Part shown: one piece after another, positions 8,919 to 17,500 of the stretch
Numbering within the stretch: position 1 is the first letter of the stretch
Layout of the letters: each line of letters opens with the position of its first letter
Origin: Nitrobacter sp051912485
Lineage (GTDB): Bacteria; Pseudomonadota; Alphaproteobacteria; Rhizobiales; Xanthobacteraceae
Length of the DNA: 64,000 nt
Direction: 5' to 3'
Assembly: GCF_051912485.1 (NCBI RefSeq)
Contig: NZ_CP196822.1
Coordinates: forward strand, 620,001 to 684,000
Program-made: the position numbers and the translations under genes
Notes under the pieces: model-generated
What the model saw: the letters and a program-made list of their open reading frames with translations, nothing else
Told to the model about the DNA's origin: nothing
Database searches by the model: none

Positions 8919-9749
8919 TTGCTGCGGTTATTGGTTCTTGAGGGCAACTCTCCACCCGGCCGCCGCCGGATTGCGCAAACTGCGGGTGCGACTCCGGGGG
9001 AGAGCTACGCCGATCTACTCCGGACCCTGGCCCCCCAGGCGGCGGTCGATATTTATCTTGGAGCTGACGAAAGCGCTTCGCTGCCTCAGCCAATCGATGC
9101 CTATCATGGCGTTGCCATCACCGGCTCGTCGCTCAACATCTACCAGCACGAAGCCGAGTCGATGCGGCAGATCGAGTTTGTCCGCGAGGTCTTTGCTCGC
9201 GGGATTCCGATGTTCGGGTCTTGCTGGGGATTGCAGCTTGCGGCGGTGGCGGCAGGAGGGGAGGTTGGGCTCAATCCCGCAGGTCGGGAAGTGGCATTCG
9301 CTCGCAAGATCACGCTGACCACGGAGGGGCACCTGCATCCAATGCATGCGCGTCGCGCCGCGGCATTCGACGCGCCGGCCATCCACAGCGATATCGTTAC
9401 CCGCCTTCCGGCGAACACCGTCATCACGGCACGAAATGCGATCAGTGAGGTGCAGGCAGCGGAGATCCGCTGCGGGCGGGGCGTATTTTGGGGCGTGCAG
9501 TATCATCCTGAATATCGCCTGCACGACGTAGCCTCCGTGATCCGTCGTTACGGCCAGACCCTGGTCGACGAGGGCTTTTTCGCTGATCTTGCCGAACTCG
9601 AACGATATGCCGCCGACCTGTCCGCGCTCGAAGCAAACCCGAAGCGGCATGACATCGCATGGCGTCTCGGACTGGACGCAGATATCGTTAGTGACGCGAT
9701 ACGCCAGACCGAGCTTGCGAACTGGGTCTCCTTTCTGGAGTGCAAATGA
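8919..9749 (+). CDS. Class I glutamine amidotransferase (GATase1)
   Basis: A 276-residue protein with the triad of class I amidotransferases: the nucleophile elbow FGSCWGLQ (Cys at about residue 105) and the His-Glu pair in VQYHPEY (about residues 193-199). The fold resembles the stand-alone GMP-synthase-like group, not the PuuD/C26 gamma-glutamyl hydrolases. A 60-residue helical tail follows the catalytic domain. The TTG start at 8919 is supported by GGGAGA about 6 bases upstream and by coupling to the dehydrogenase, whose stop lies 2 bases away. In context it may hydrolyse or transfer the gamma-glutamyl group of the pathway product; this is inference. Confidence 0.8.
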   Translation: MLRLLVLEGNSPPGRRRIAQTAGATPGESYADLLRTLAPQAAVDIYLGADESASLPQPIDAYHGVAITGSSLNIYQHEAESMRQIEFVREVFARGIPMFGSCWGLQLAAVAAGGEVGLNPAGREVAFARKITLTTEGHLHPMHARRAAAFDAPAIHSDIVTRLPANTVITARNAISEVQAAEIRCGRGVFWGVQYHPEYRLHDVASVIRRYGQTLVDEGFFADLAELERYAADLSALEANPKRHDIAWRLGLDADIVSDAIRQTELANWVSFLECK

Positions 9750-10048
9750 AAACCCTAACGATCTCCTCGCAACTTTCGCAGCGATCGATCGGGCAACCGA
9801 CGACGGCGAGGTCTGCCGCCTAGAACCACGTTCAAGCGGGTGCCTTCAACCGGCAAAACCGGACTCGGCATTTCCGAGATTGCCCCCTGCAGCGGACATT
9901 GCCGCCACTTGTATTAGCTCTCAAGTGCGCTGGGTCGATCTTGCCAGCGATTTGTCAGGCCGGATGAACCCAGGTTCCGCAGGGGGCTTCCACTTGCCGG
10001 CCACATGGACTAAGAGACCGCAACCGTTCTTTCCCCCAAAATAATCGC
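9750..10048. other. Short gene-free gap
   Basis: An ATG overlapping the amidotransferase stop opens a 25-codon frame (9746-9823) of no recognisable type; I do not call it a gene. The remaining 225 bases contain no hairpin terminator that I can see. The ABC-F promoter presumably lies here. Confidence 0.4.
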
Positions 10049-11671
10049 ATGATCCGTCTCGATAACGTCAGCAAGCAAGCCGGCCACCAGATCCTTTTCA
10101 TTGAAGCGTCCGCTGCGCTCAACAAGGGTGAGAAAATCGGCCTCGTCGGTCCGAACGGGGCCGGCAAGACCACGCTGTTCCGGATGATCACAGGCCAGGA
10201 ACTGCCCGACGAAGGGCAGGTCTCGATCGATCGCGGCATCACCATCGGCTATTTCAGCCAGGACGTCGGCGAGATGTCCGGTCGCAATGCCGTGGCGGAG
10301 GTGATGGATGGAGCGGGACCCGTCAGTGTGGTCGCCGCCGAACTCCGCGAACTCGAGGCTGCGATGGCCGACCCGGATCGCGCCGACGAGATGGAGGAAA
10401 TCATCGCGCGCTACGGCGAGGTGCAGCATCGTTTCGAGGAGCTTGACGGCTATGCGCTCGATGGCCGGGCGCGCGAGGCACTGTCAGGTCTCGGGTTTAG
10501 CCAGGAGATGATGGAGGGCGACGTCGGCGCGCTCTCTGGCGGATGGAAAATGCGCGTGGCGCTGGCGCGTATCCTCCTGATGCGCCCCGATGTCATGCTG
10601 CTCGACGAGCCGAGCAACCATCTCGATCTCGAAAGCCTGATCTGGCTCGAACATTTCCTTCGGGGTTATGAAGGCACGCTGCTGATGACCTCGCACGATC
10701 GCGAGTTCATCAACCGCGTGATCGCCAAGGTCATCGAGATCGACTCTGGCTCGCTGACCACCTATTCCGGCAACTACGAGTTCTATGAGCAGCAGCGGGC
10801 GCTGAACGAGAAGCAGCAGCAGGCTCAGTTCGAGCGCCAGCAGGCGATGCTTGCCAAGGAGATCAAGTTCATCGAGCGTTTCAAGGCGCGTGCCTCGCAC
10901 GCGGCGCAGGTCCAGAGCCGGGTGAAGAAGCTCGACAAGATCGAGCGGGTGGAGCCGCCGCGGCGCCGCCAGACGGTCGCCTTCGATTTTCCGCCGGCAC
11001 CGCGCTCCGGCGAGGATGTCGTCGCCTTGAAGAACATCCACAAGGGGTATGGCAGCAAGCGGATCTATGGCGGGTTCGATTTCATGATCCGCCGGCGCGA
11101 GCGCTGGTGCGTGATGGGCATCAACGGCGCCGGCAAGTCGACGCTGCTCAAGCTGGTGGCCGGTGCGAGCGAGCCCGACGCGGGCACGGTGGCGGTCGGG
11201 GGCAGCGTCAAGATGGGCTATTTTGCCCAGCACGCCATGGATCTGCTCGACGGCGACCACACGGTGTTCCAGTCGCTGGAAGACGCGTTTCCGACCGCGG
11301 GGCAGGGTAACCTGCGCGCACTCGCCGGCTGCTTTGGCTTTTCCGGCGACGACGTTGAGAAGCGGTGCCGGGTGTTGTCGGGCGGAGAGAAGGCGCGGCT
11401 GGGGATGGCGAAGATGCTGTTCGATCCGCCGAATTTCCTGGTGCTAGACGAGCCGACCAACCATCTCGATCTTGCGACCAAGGAGATGCTGATCACGGCA
11501 CTCTCGGATTTCGAGGGCACCATGCTGTTCGTCTCGCACGACCGACATTTCCTCAACGTCCTCTCCAATCGCGTGTTGGAGCTGACGCCCGAGGGCATCC
11601 ACCAGTATGGCGGCGGCTACACCGAATACGTCGCGCGCACCGGCCAGGAAGCGCCGGGGCTGCGCAGCTAG
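10049..11671 (+). CDS. ABC-F family ATPase (YbiT/EttA-like)
   Basis: A 540-residue soluble protein with two ABC ATPase domains and no membrane segments. Domain 1: Walker A GPNGAGKTT (residues 34-42), signature LSGGWKMRVALAR (about 162-174) and Walker B LLDEPSNHLDLES. A charged Gln/Arg-rich linker (the ABC-F interdomain arm, about residues 230-290) joins to domain 2: GINGAGKST, LSGGEKARLGMAK and LVLDEPTNHLDLAT. Length and linker fit the YbiT-like ABC-F branch, whose members act on ribosomes in translation. Known ABC-F antibiotic-resistance proteins usually have longer linkers, so a housekeeping role is more likely. Convergent with the LysR gene. Confidence 0.9.
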   Translation: MIRLDNVSKQAGHQILFIEASAALNKGEKIGLVGPNGAGKTTLFRMITGQELPDEGQVSIDRGITIGYFSQDVGEMSGRNAVAEVMDGAGPVSVVAAELRELEAAMADPDRADEMEEIIARYGEVQHRFEELDGYALDGRAREALSGLGFSQEMMEGDVGALSGGWKMRVALARILLMRPDVMLLDEPSNHLDLESLIWLEHFLRGYEGTLLMTSHDREFINRVIAKVIEIDSGSLTTYSGNYEFYEQQRALNEKQQQAQFERQQAMLAKEIKFIERFKARASHAAQVQSRVKKLDKIERVEPPRRRQTVAFDFPPAPRSGEDVVALKNIHKGYGSKRIYGGFDFMIRRRERWCVMGINGAGKSTLLKLVAGASEPDAGTVAVGGSVKMGYFAQHAMDLLDGDHTVFQSLEDAFPTAGQGNLRALAGCFGFSGDDVEKRCRVLSGGEKARLGMAKMLFDPPNFLVLDEPTNHLDLATKEMLITALSDFEGTMLFVSHDRHFLNVLSNRVLELTPEGIHQYGGGYTEYVARTGQEAPGLRS

Positions 11672-11784
11672 CGCGGCGGCAGAGGGATTTTCGACGTTTT
11701 CAACACAATCGCCGCAAAGCAGACGTTCCATAACGTGCGATGCGCGAATCCGGCGTGTAGTAGCAAGTCAGGATAATGGCGATC

Positions 11785-12663
11785 TCAGATCTGGAACGAT
11801 GCGAGCAACGCTTTCTGTGCCTGACTGGCATAACGTTCCTTGTGTCGCAAAACAAAGAAGGAGCGTCGCGGGAGTTCGATCTTGACGCGATGAAGCGTTC
11901 TGGCTGCCAGCGATTGTGCCACAACGAGATCCGATATCGCGGTCGCGCAATCGCCCGACTCGACGGCCACGCGCACGGCCTCGTTCGCCGGCAGCTCGAG
12001 CCTGATTGTAAGGTCCGAGATCTTTAGCCCAAATTTTTTAAGCGTAGCCTCGAACATCGATCGGGTGCCGGAGCCGGGCTCCCGCAAGATCCAGCCCGTA
12101 GCTGTCAGGCTTTTCGGCGCAATCCTGGTCTGACCCGCCCAGGGATGCTTCATACCGACCACGACGATCAACGAGTCTCCCTGAATTTTCCGAACGGCCA
12201 GCAAAGGGTCGCTCGTCTCGCCTTCGACAAACCCGAAGTCTGCAACGCCGTCATGGACGGCTTGAGCCACCTGTTCCGTGTTCGCGATCGTAATTTGAAG
12301 GTCGATGCCAGGATGGGCCGTTTGAAATTGTTGGATGCGCGCGGGCAACCAGTAATTCGCTACCGTCTGGCTGGCCGCGATTGTCAACGATCCACGTTTT
12401 AGACCGGCCAGATCATTCAGCACTTGTTCCGCCGCTTTGGCGCGGGCCACGACGCCACGCGCTTCGTAAAGGAAATCGCGCCCTGTTTGTGTCAGCACGA
12501 TGCCACGTCCGACCCGATCGAACAGCTTTATGCCATGACGCGTTTCGAGCGACGCAATGGCGGCGCTTGTTGCCGATTGCGTCAAATTCAACTCGCCTGC
12601 GGCTTGCGTGACGTGTTGCTTTTCCGCGACCGCAATGAAGATGCGCAATTGTTCCAGTGTCAT
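11785..12663 (-). CDS. LysR-family transcriptional regulator
   Basis: A 292-residue regulator. The winged helix-turn-helix occupies residues 1-60 (MTLEQLRIFIAVAEKQHV, then AAGELNLTQSATSAAIASLE), followed by a linker helix and the two-lobed substrate-binding domain beginning LTIAASQTVANYWLP. The N-terminus is like the CysL/YeiE type. An in-frame ATG 26 codons upstream is possible, but the family always starts at MTLEQL, so 12663 is chosen. Regulators of this type usually sit divergent from their target; here the divergent side is occupied by insertion sequences, so the original target may have been lost. Effector unknown. Confidence 0.85.
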   Translation of the reverse strand: MTLEQLRIFIAVAEKQHVTQAAGELNLTQSATSAAIASLETRHGIKLFDRVGRGIVLTQTGRDFLYEARGVVARAKAAEQVLNDLAGLKRGSLTIAASQTVANYWLPARIQQFQTAHPGIDLQITIANTEQVAQAVHDGVADFGFVEGETSDPLLAVRKIQGDSLIVVVGMKHPWAGQTRIAPKSLTATGWILREPGSGTRSMFEATLKKFGLKISDLTIRLELPANEAVRVAVESGDCATAISDLVVAQSLAARTLHRVKIELPRRSFFVLRHKERYASQAQKALLASFQI

Positions 12664-12715
12664 GAAGCGTATCCGGAGAGATTTGCCTATAGAGCAATAC
12701 AGCAGATTATTATGA

Positions 12716-12754
12716 CTATATAAATCGGTTTTATAGATCAATTGGTTGGCTATA
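12716..12754. promoter_or_regulatory. Candidate LysR operator
   Basis: Upstream of the LysR start are nested interrupted palindromes: CTATA-N11-TATAG (12716-12736), TATAAA-N5-TTTATA (12719-12735) and TATAG-N13-CTATA (12732-12754). AT-rich dyads containing T-N11-A are the usual LysR binding pattern, and the position, about 55-90 bases before the start codon, fits autoregulation. Assigned from pattern only. Confidence 0.4.
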
Positions 12755-13036
12755 CGCCTCGACGATGGGCAGCAGCCGTTCTCGGCCGGCGCCTGCCAGA
12801 AGGGTCAGGCGTGTGCGCTGGTCGTCATCATATAGGCGCTGCGCAGCAGCCCATGGCGTCGCTCGCGACTAGTCAAAGCACAGCGACGGAGCGCGGCTGA
12901 TCGGCGGCACTAGAGTCTGTACAGGTGAAGGTCCGCAACAATCATTGCCAGCTTCATGACTAATCCGGCGGCACTGATCTGCCCCCTTTGAAGTGGTCCT
13001 CCCTGAAGTATGTTTTTCGGATGGAGGATAAGATCG

Positions 13037-13316
13037 ATGGCAAGGAAGAGGCATACGGCTGAAGAGATCGTTGCGAAGCTGCGGCAGGTTGATGTGCTGA
13101 TGGCCCAGGGTCGTCAGGTGGCAGACGCAGTCCGAGCGATAGGCGTGACGCAGTTCACGTATTACCGGTGGCGCAAGGAGTTTGGTGGCTTGAAGGGCGA
13201 CCAGGTGAAGCGGCTGAAGGAGCTGGAGACCGAGAACACCCGGCTCCGTCGAGCGGTGTCGGATCTGACGCTGGACAAGCTGATCTTGGCGGAGGCCGCA
13301 AAGGGAAACTTCTTCT
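13037..13316 (+). pseudogene. IS3 transposase orfA (disrupted at 3' end)
   Basis: Encodes MARKRHTAEEIVAKLRQVDV onward, the helix-turn-helix of an IS3-family OrfA (VADAVRAIGVTQFTYYRW), followed by the leucine-zipper-like LKELETENTRLRRAVSDL and the terminal block LILAEAAKGNF. The ATG at 13037 has GGAGG 9 bases upstream. Normally OrfA ends right after GNF and OrfB is reached by programmed frameshift; here the reading frame runs into the inserted element within a codon or two of that point, so OrfA is nearly intact but the frameshift signal and OrfAB fusion are lost. Confidence 0.8.
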
Positions 13317-13326
13317 CTATTCGGGG

Positions 13327-13573
13327 CGCATGATGCAAGCTCCTTTTTGCACGTCCACGATGTCAGAGATCATCCTGCGAGGCTCTTGCTTCTCTCCGAG
13401 GTCAGCATTTTGCAGCCTCATGATGGGATCAGAGGGAACGGGCGGAGCCATCTAAGCCGCGCGGTCGTAAGTGCGCCGCACGAGTTTCCTCGGTCTCACC
13501 CAATCCCGTCGTCCTCGCGGGACGCCTCCTCCAGCATGGAGGAAGTTGAATCGGTTGTCGTTTTCCTCTGTGA
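13327..13573 (-). ncRNA. Candidate bridge (seek) RNA region of the IS110 element
   Basis: In IS110-family elements a structured RNA from the longer non-coding end guides target and donor choice; in the IS1111 subgroup it lies downstream of the transposase. Here the 247 bases downstream of the minus-strand transposase have no gene and are the only place for such an RNA. I have not folded the RNA or matched guide loops to the IS3 target, so this is assigned by position and family knowledge. Confidence 0.4.
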
Positions 13574-14599
13574 TTAGGTTGTAGCTGCGCTCCAGCGGAA
13601 GTCGGTATCATCCCTCCACATCCGGTGAAGTATGACCGCGAGCTTGCGTGCAACTGCGACCATCGCCTTTTGCATTCCGCGCCGGCGCGCCACTGCAATG
13701 CCCCAGGCCTTGAGCGGGTTCCAGCGACCTGGGCCAGTTAATACGACGAGAGCTGCTTCATAAAGGCTGGATCGAAGCATCACATCCCCAGATCGGGAGA
13801 TGCGACCCGTCCTGGAGATCTCGCCGGACTGATAAATGCGCGGCGTAAGTCCGTAGTGAGCACCCACGCACTTGGATCTTGAGAATCGCGCGGGATTGTC
13901 GACGCACGTTCGGAACGTGAGAGCGACGATCGGTCCGACCCCTGGCGCGGACATCAGGCGGCGACAGACCGGATCGACCTGCACCAGATCAAGCAGCATG
14001 CGGTGAAGTTTAGCAAACTGAGCTCGTAGAGCTGCTCGTGCCTCTAACAACGAAGCGGCGATGGCAGCAACGAACGAATGATCTGCAACGAGCTCACGGA
14101 TACGGTCCTCAAATTTGATTTTGCCAACCACACCCACCTTGAGTCCGAAATTACGCAGCGAGCCCCGCAGGTCATTCTCGATGTCATAAATCTTCCGCTG
14201 CAGTAATTTGCGAGAGGTCAGCAGAAGTCTTCGATGTTGGCTGGCGGGAGTTTTGACGTGGACTGCCTTGAACAGCCCGACCCGCATCATCTGGGCGATC
14301 CCGCGGGCGTCGTTCCGGTCGGTTTTGTTGATGCGTGCCGAGAGCGCTGCATGCATATGCCGGGTCTCGACACAGATCGCCGCAAGGCCAACGTCGACGA
14401 GACCGGCATAGATCCACTGGGATAATGGTCCTGCTTCCAATCCGATCCGCTCGAAAGGCTGACCGAACTCGTGCAAGCGACCGGCTATTGCCTCTGGTGC
14501 ACTATCAACCATCGTCTCGAGAAGGACTCGCCCGTTCGCGTCCAGGACGCAAATAGCGGTCGTCTTCACGGAGATATCGAGGCCAGCAAACAGTGACAT
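13574..14599 (-). CDS. IS110-family transposase
   Basis: A 341-residue DEDD transposase. The RuvC-like N-terminal domain shows FAGLDISVKTTAICVLD (first Asp), IGLEAGPL (Glu) and NKTDRNDARGIAQMMR (the Asp pair). The C-terminal Tnp domain shows MSAPGVGPIVALTF, GAHYGLTPR, ISRTGRISRSGDVMLRSSLY with the conserved serine region, and HRMWRDDTDF near the end. The ATG at 14599 has AAGGAGCC a few bases upstream. The frame is complete with no visible lesion, so the element may be active. It interrupts an IS3-family element. Confidence 0.92.
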   Translation of the reverse strand: MSLFAGLDISVKTTAICVLDANGRVLLETMVDSAPEAIAGRLHEFGQPFERIGLEAGPLSQWIYAGLVDVGLAAICVETRHMHAALSARINKTDRNDARGIAQMMRVGLFKAVHVKTPASQHRRLLLTSRKLLQRKIYDIENDLRGSLRNFGLKVGVVGKIKFEDRIRELVADHSFVAAIAASLLEARAALRAQFAKLHRMLLDLVQVDPVCRRLMSAPGVGPIVALTFRTCVDNPARFSRSKCVGAHYGLTPRIYQSGEISRTGRISRSGDVMLRSSLYEAALVVLTGPGRWNPLKAWGIAVARRRGMQKAMVAVARKLAVILHRMWRDDTDFRWSAATT

Positions 14600-14689
14600 G
14601 ACGGGCTCCTTCGATGTTGAATATCTGGAGCTTCAATCTCGCCTCGCAACGGACGCCTTGGCGAGGGAAACCCCCGAATACCCCATCTA

Positions 14690-15553
14690 AGCCCCTCCCG
14701 ACGCCGTGCGTGCGTCGATCATGTAAGAGCCGAGCTTGGCATCTCCGAGAGACGGGCGTGCCGGGCATTAGGTCAACACCGATCGACGCAGCGCAAGATC
14801 CCCACGACACCCGATGACGAGGCGGCTTTGACTGCCGACATCATCGAGCTTGCCCGCCAATATGGCCGCTACGGATATCGCCGGATTACGGCGTTGCTTC
14901 GCCGAGCCGGCTGGAGGGTGAACAAGAAGCGTGTTGAGCGGATCTGGCGCTGTGAGGGGCTGAAGGTCCCTGCAAAACAGCCTAAACGCGGGCGTCTGTG
15001 GCTCAACGACGGCTCGTGCATCCGTCTGCGGCCGGAGCGGCCCAACCATGTCTGGTCCTATGACTTCGTTGCTGACCGCACCCACGATGGCAAGGCGTTC
15101 CGGATGTTGTGCATCATCGACGAGTTCAGCCGTGAGAGCTTGGCCATCCGTGTCGCACGGAAGCTCAAGGCGACCGATGTCATCGAAGCACTCTGCGAGC
15201 TGTTCGTCTCGCGGGGCATCCCTGCGCACATACGTTCAGACAACGGCCCTGAGTTCGTCGCCGAGGCGCTCCGGGATTGGATCGCCACCGTCGGAGCCAA
15301 GACCGCTTACATCGAACCTGGCAGTCCATGGGAGAATGGCTATTGCGAAAGCTTCAACAGCAAGCTGCGCGATGAACTGCTCAACGGAGAGATCTTCTAC
15401 ACGTTGAAGGAAGCCCAGATCGTGATCGAAAACTGGCGACGTCACTACAACACGGTGCGTCCACACTCATCGCTGGGATATCAACCACCGGCACCCGAGG
15501 CCCTCGTCTGGCCAGCATCAAAGGAGATAGTCAAAATGCAACTCCTAAACTAA
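14690..15553 (+). pseudogene. IS3 transposase orfB (separated from its start)
   Basis: The frame is open from the right edge of the inserted element: SPSRRRACVDHVRAELGIS, the HTH_21-like region LARQYGRYGYRRITALLRR, then the integrase core with WSYDFVADRT (first Asp), CIIDEFSRESLAI, IRSDNGPEFVAEALRDW (second Asp) and WENGYCESFNSKLRDELLNG (Glu), ending near HSSLGYQPPAPEAL. The DDE catalytic core is complete, but the N-terminus and the frameshift link to OrfA are cut by the IS110-type insertion, so normal OrfAB cannot be made. Internal starts (for example 14828) might still give a truncated product. Confidence 0.85.
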
Positions 15554-15589
15554 CATTCCAATCGGACCACTCCGTGGGGGCCGGTCACT

Positions 15590-16005
15590 GAACGCCCGAC
15601 GACCTCAGCGAAGCGCCAAGGTGCGCCGGTCGTAATCGCGTCTGCACCAAATCCAGTCGCTTTATCCAATCCGGGAGATGGGCTTACGGGAGGTGATGGT
15701 GCAAACGCAACCAATTCCAGTGTTCCGTCCGCCTGGAAAAGCAGGCTGCTGTCCCATCTCGATCGCTACAAGCGCTATCCGAATGCGGCTCGCGCGCAGC
15801 GTGTCGAAGGCACCGCGCTGTTGAGCTTCGAGATGGATCGTGGTGGTCGCGTGCTCACCTATTATCTGGTTCGTTCGTCCGGCTGGCCCGAACTCGATGA
15901 TGAGGTTCTCGCGATGATCGAACGTGCCTCGCCGCTCCATCAGCGCCGCCAGAACTCAACGAGCAGATCGTGCAGCTCGTGGTTCCAGTTCGGTTCAGGA
16001 TGTAG
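15590..16005 (+). pseudogene. tonB: tonB C-terminal fragment, frameshifted
   Basis: Starting at the right end of the IS3 element the frame encodes a Pro/Asn/Gly-rich linker (APNPVALSNPGDG) and then a TonB C-terminal domain: SAWKSRLLSHLDRYKRYPNA, EGTALLSFEMDRGGRVLTYY, and SGWPELDDEVLAMIERASPL. At about 15936 the frame shifts; the family's ending continues in the next frame as PSAPPELNEQIVQLVVPVRF, then RM and a stop at 16003-16005. The N-terminal membrane anchor is missing, so the gene was cut by the insertion and later frameshifted. No exbB/exbD or TonB-dependent receptor gene remains nearby. Confidence 0.8.
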
Positions 16006-16779
16006 TCGTACCGGTAGGCCGACTAACTCGGAGCGCGTTCGCGGCATTGTGGCCCAAGCAGACATCCATTGATTGAGATCAGGGCTCACGTCGCATTCGT
16101 ATTCTCTTCTCCTGACACGCGAAAGTGGCTCTGACATCGTGAGCATCGTTGTGACACGACCGAACCCCACCCTTGCGCCATCTCAGTTCCGCCAGGAACA
16201 ACATTCTCGCGAGCTTGATCGATCCAACATTTTGGTCACGTCGAGGATTGATTTGCGAATGGGATCGTCTTCGAAGCGAATAAATCCGATGGTCTTTATC
16301 CTTCAAAGGCGTGGATGTGCTTGAGTAGCGAAGATTTCTGGAAAACAAATCTCACTGAAAAAGCCGAGAGAAAAAACGGAGTGTGGCTGCTTGTCAGCCA
16401 AAAACAAACGTGACGCGCATCGCGTAATAACAGCGGGAGCGTTGTTATTTTTTCTCACGTATCGACATTCGTCTGTTTGCTACACATCATCCTGTCAACA
16501 CGACTCGACCGATCCAGAGTCTGTAGTCGACAAAACGGCAGGAGAGTTGAATGCAGCGCAGCGACTTTGATAGCCGAAGGGGTCGTCGACATCGCGACGC
16601 GAGCCCAGTCAGAACCGAACGAAATTTGGCGTCTGCTATCGCGCGTAACGCAACACGGTGTTGTCGACAGGGTTCATAGCTTGGCTTGATCGCGCAAAGG
16701 GTCGCCGCCCGCGATATCTTTGGTGACGCACGCAGATCTGACGTTCCCAAACCATCACAACAAGAGCGGAGAATTGAAC
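16006..16779. other. Gene-free region upstream of the ssu operon
   Basis: About 770 bases. Frames on both strands are short and have non-protein-like composition. The operon promoter and any CysB/Cbl-type activator site should be here; I see AT-rich stretches around 16340-16500 but no motif I can defend. Confidence 0.4.
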
Positions 16780-17500
16780 ATGCGTTCGTTTGAACGATTG
16801 ATGGCGGCTGCCATCTTGTCGATAAGCGTCGTCGCGGCATCCGTAGGAATATCCTACGCTCAGGATAAAGTCGTCCGTGTCGGCTACCAGAAATACGGAA
16901 ACATCATCCTGCTCAAGGGCAAGGGGACCCTCGAGAAGAAGCTTGCTCCCCTCGGCTTCAAGGTCGAATGGAAAGAGTTTCCGTCCGGCCCGCCGCTGCT
17001 CGAAGCATTGAACGTGAACGCCATCGACTTCGGGCACGCGGGTGAATCGCCACCGATCTTCGGTCAGGCCGCCGGCGCGCAGTGGCTCCGTTGATGCCTG
17101 GGTGATTTGGGATCCGTATCAAGCTTCCGCGGAAGTCGCGACGGGCGCCCGCACCATCGCTGATGGGACGGGTCTTGCGCCCAATCACCAGTTCTATCTC
17201 GCCAACCAGAAATTCACCACGGCTCATCCGGAGATTGTAGACGCGGTGATTGCCGCGATCGCCGATATTGACCGGTGGGCCGATGGCAAGGAAAAGGCGG
17301 TCGCCGAGGAACTCAGTGCCGGCATCGGTATTCCGGCTCCTGTGCTGGAGATCGCGCTCAAACGTCAGACTTATGGAGTCCGGCCACTCGATGACAAGGT
17401 GGTCGCCGCGCAGCAAAGTATCGCCGATTCCTTCTACGCATTGGGCCTTCTGCCGAAACCCCTGGTCGTCTCTTCGATCGTCAGGAAGGCGGGATCATGA
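16780..17500 (+). pseudogene. ssuA: ssuA, sulfonate-binding protein, internal deletion
   Basis: The 5' part (ATG at 16780, GGAG about 9 bases upstream) encodes a signal peptide ending SYAQ, then KVVRVGYQKYGNIILLKGKG, EWKEFPSGPPLLEALNVNAI and PPIFGQAAGA, all typical of SsuA. At about 17080 the frame runs into a stop (QWLR*), while the adjoining frame resumes the C-terminal half: SGSVDAWVIWDPYQASAEVA through LGLLPKPLVVSSIVRKAGS. Compared with the usual 310-320 residues, about 80 codons joining the two lobes are missing and the frame is shifted. Neither half can form a binding protein. The stop overlaps the ssuD start (ATGA). Confidence 0.82.

Larger units (their letters stand above)
13317..14688 (-). 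mobile_element. IS110-family (IS1111-like) element
   Basis: About 1.37 kb inserted between orfA and orfB of the IS3 element. Boundaries come from joining the two flanks: orfA ends after GGAAACTTC and the orfB frame resumes at AGCCCC (14690). A 9-base inverted pair lies just inside the ends, TATTCGGGG (13318-13326) and CCCCGAATA (14672-14680), matching the sub-terminal repeats of the IS1111 subgroup. The transposase is on the minus strand with a short 5' flank (about 88 bases) and a long 3' flank (about 255 bases), also IS1111-like. Confidence 0.75.
12975..15587 (+). mobile_element. IS3-family element (IS407-like), interrupted
   Basis: Terminal inverted repeats are visible: left TGATCTGCCCCC followed by GTGGTCC (12975-12999), and right, on the opposite strand, TGACCGGCCCCC followed by GTGGTCC (15564-15587). 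Between them lie an IS3-type orfA (13037 onward) and orfB (to 15553). Removing the inserted IS110-family element leaves about 1.2 kb, normal for IS3. The flanks (GCAC left, CTGA right) do not match, so no target duplication is visible; flanking DNA has probably been rearranged. Confidence 0.8.

Noticed and set aside
9746..9823. 25-codon frame overlapping the amidotransferase stop (ATGA)
   Set aside because: The overlap looks like coupling but the peptide is short, unrecognisable and ends without structure.
12971..15591. Target-site duplication for the IS3 element
   Set aside because: The four bases on each side (GCAC and CTGA) do not match, so none can be claimed.
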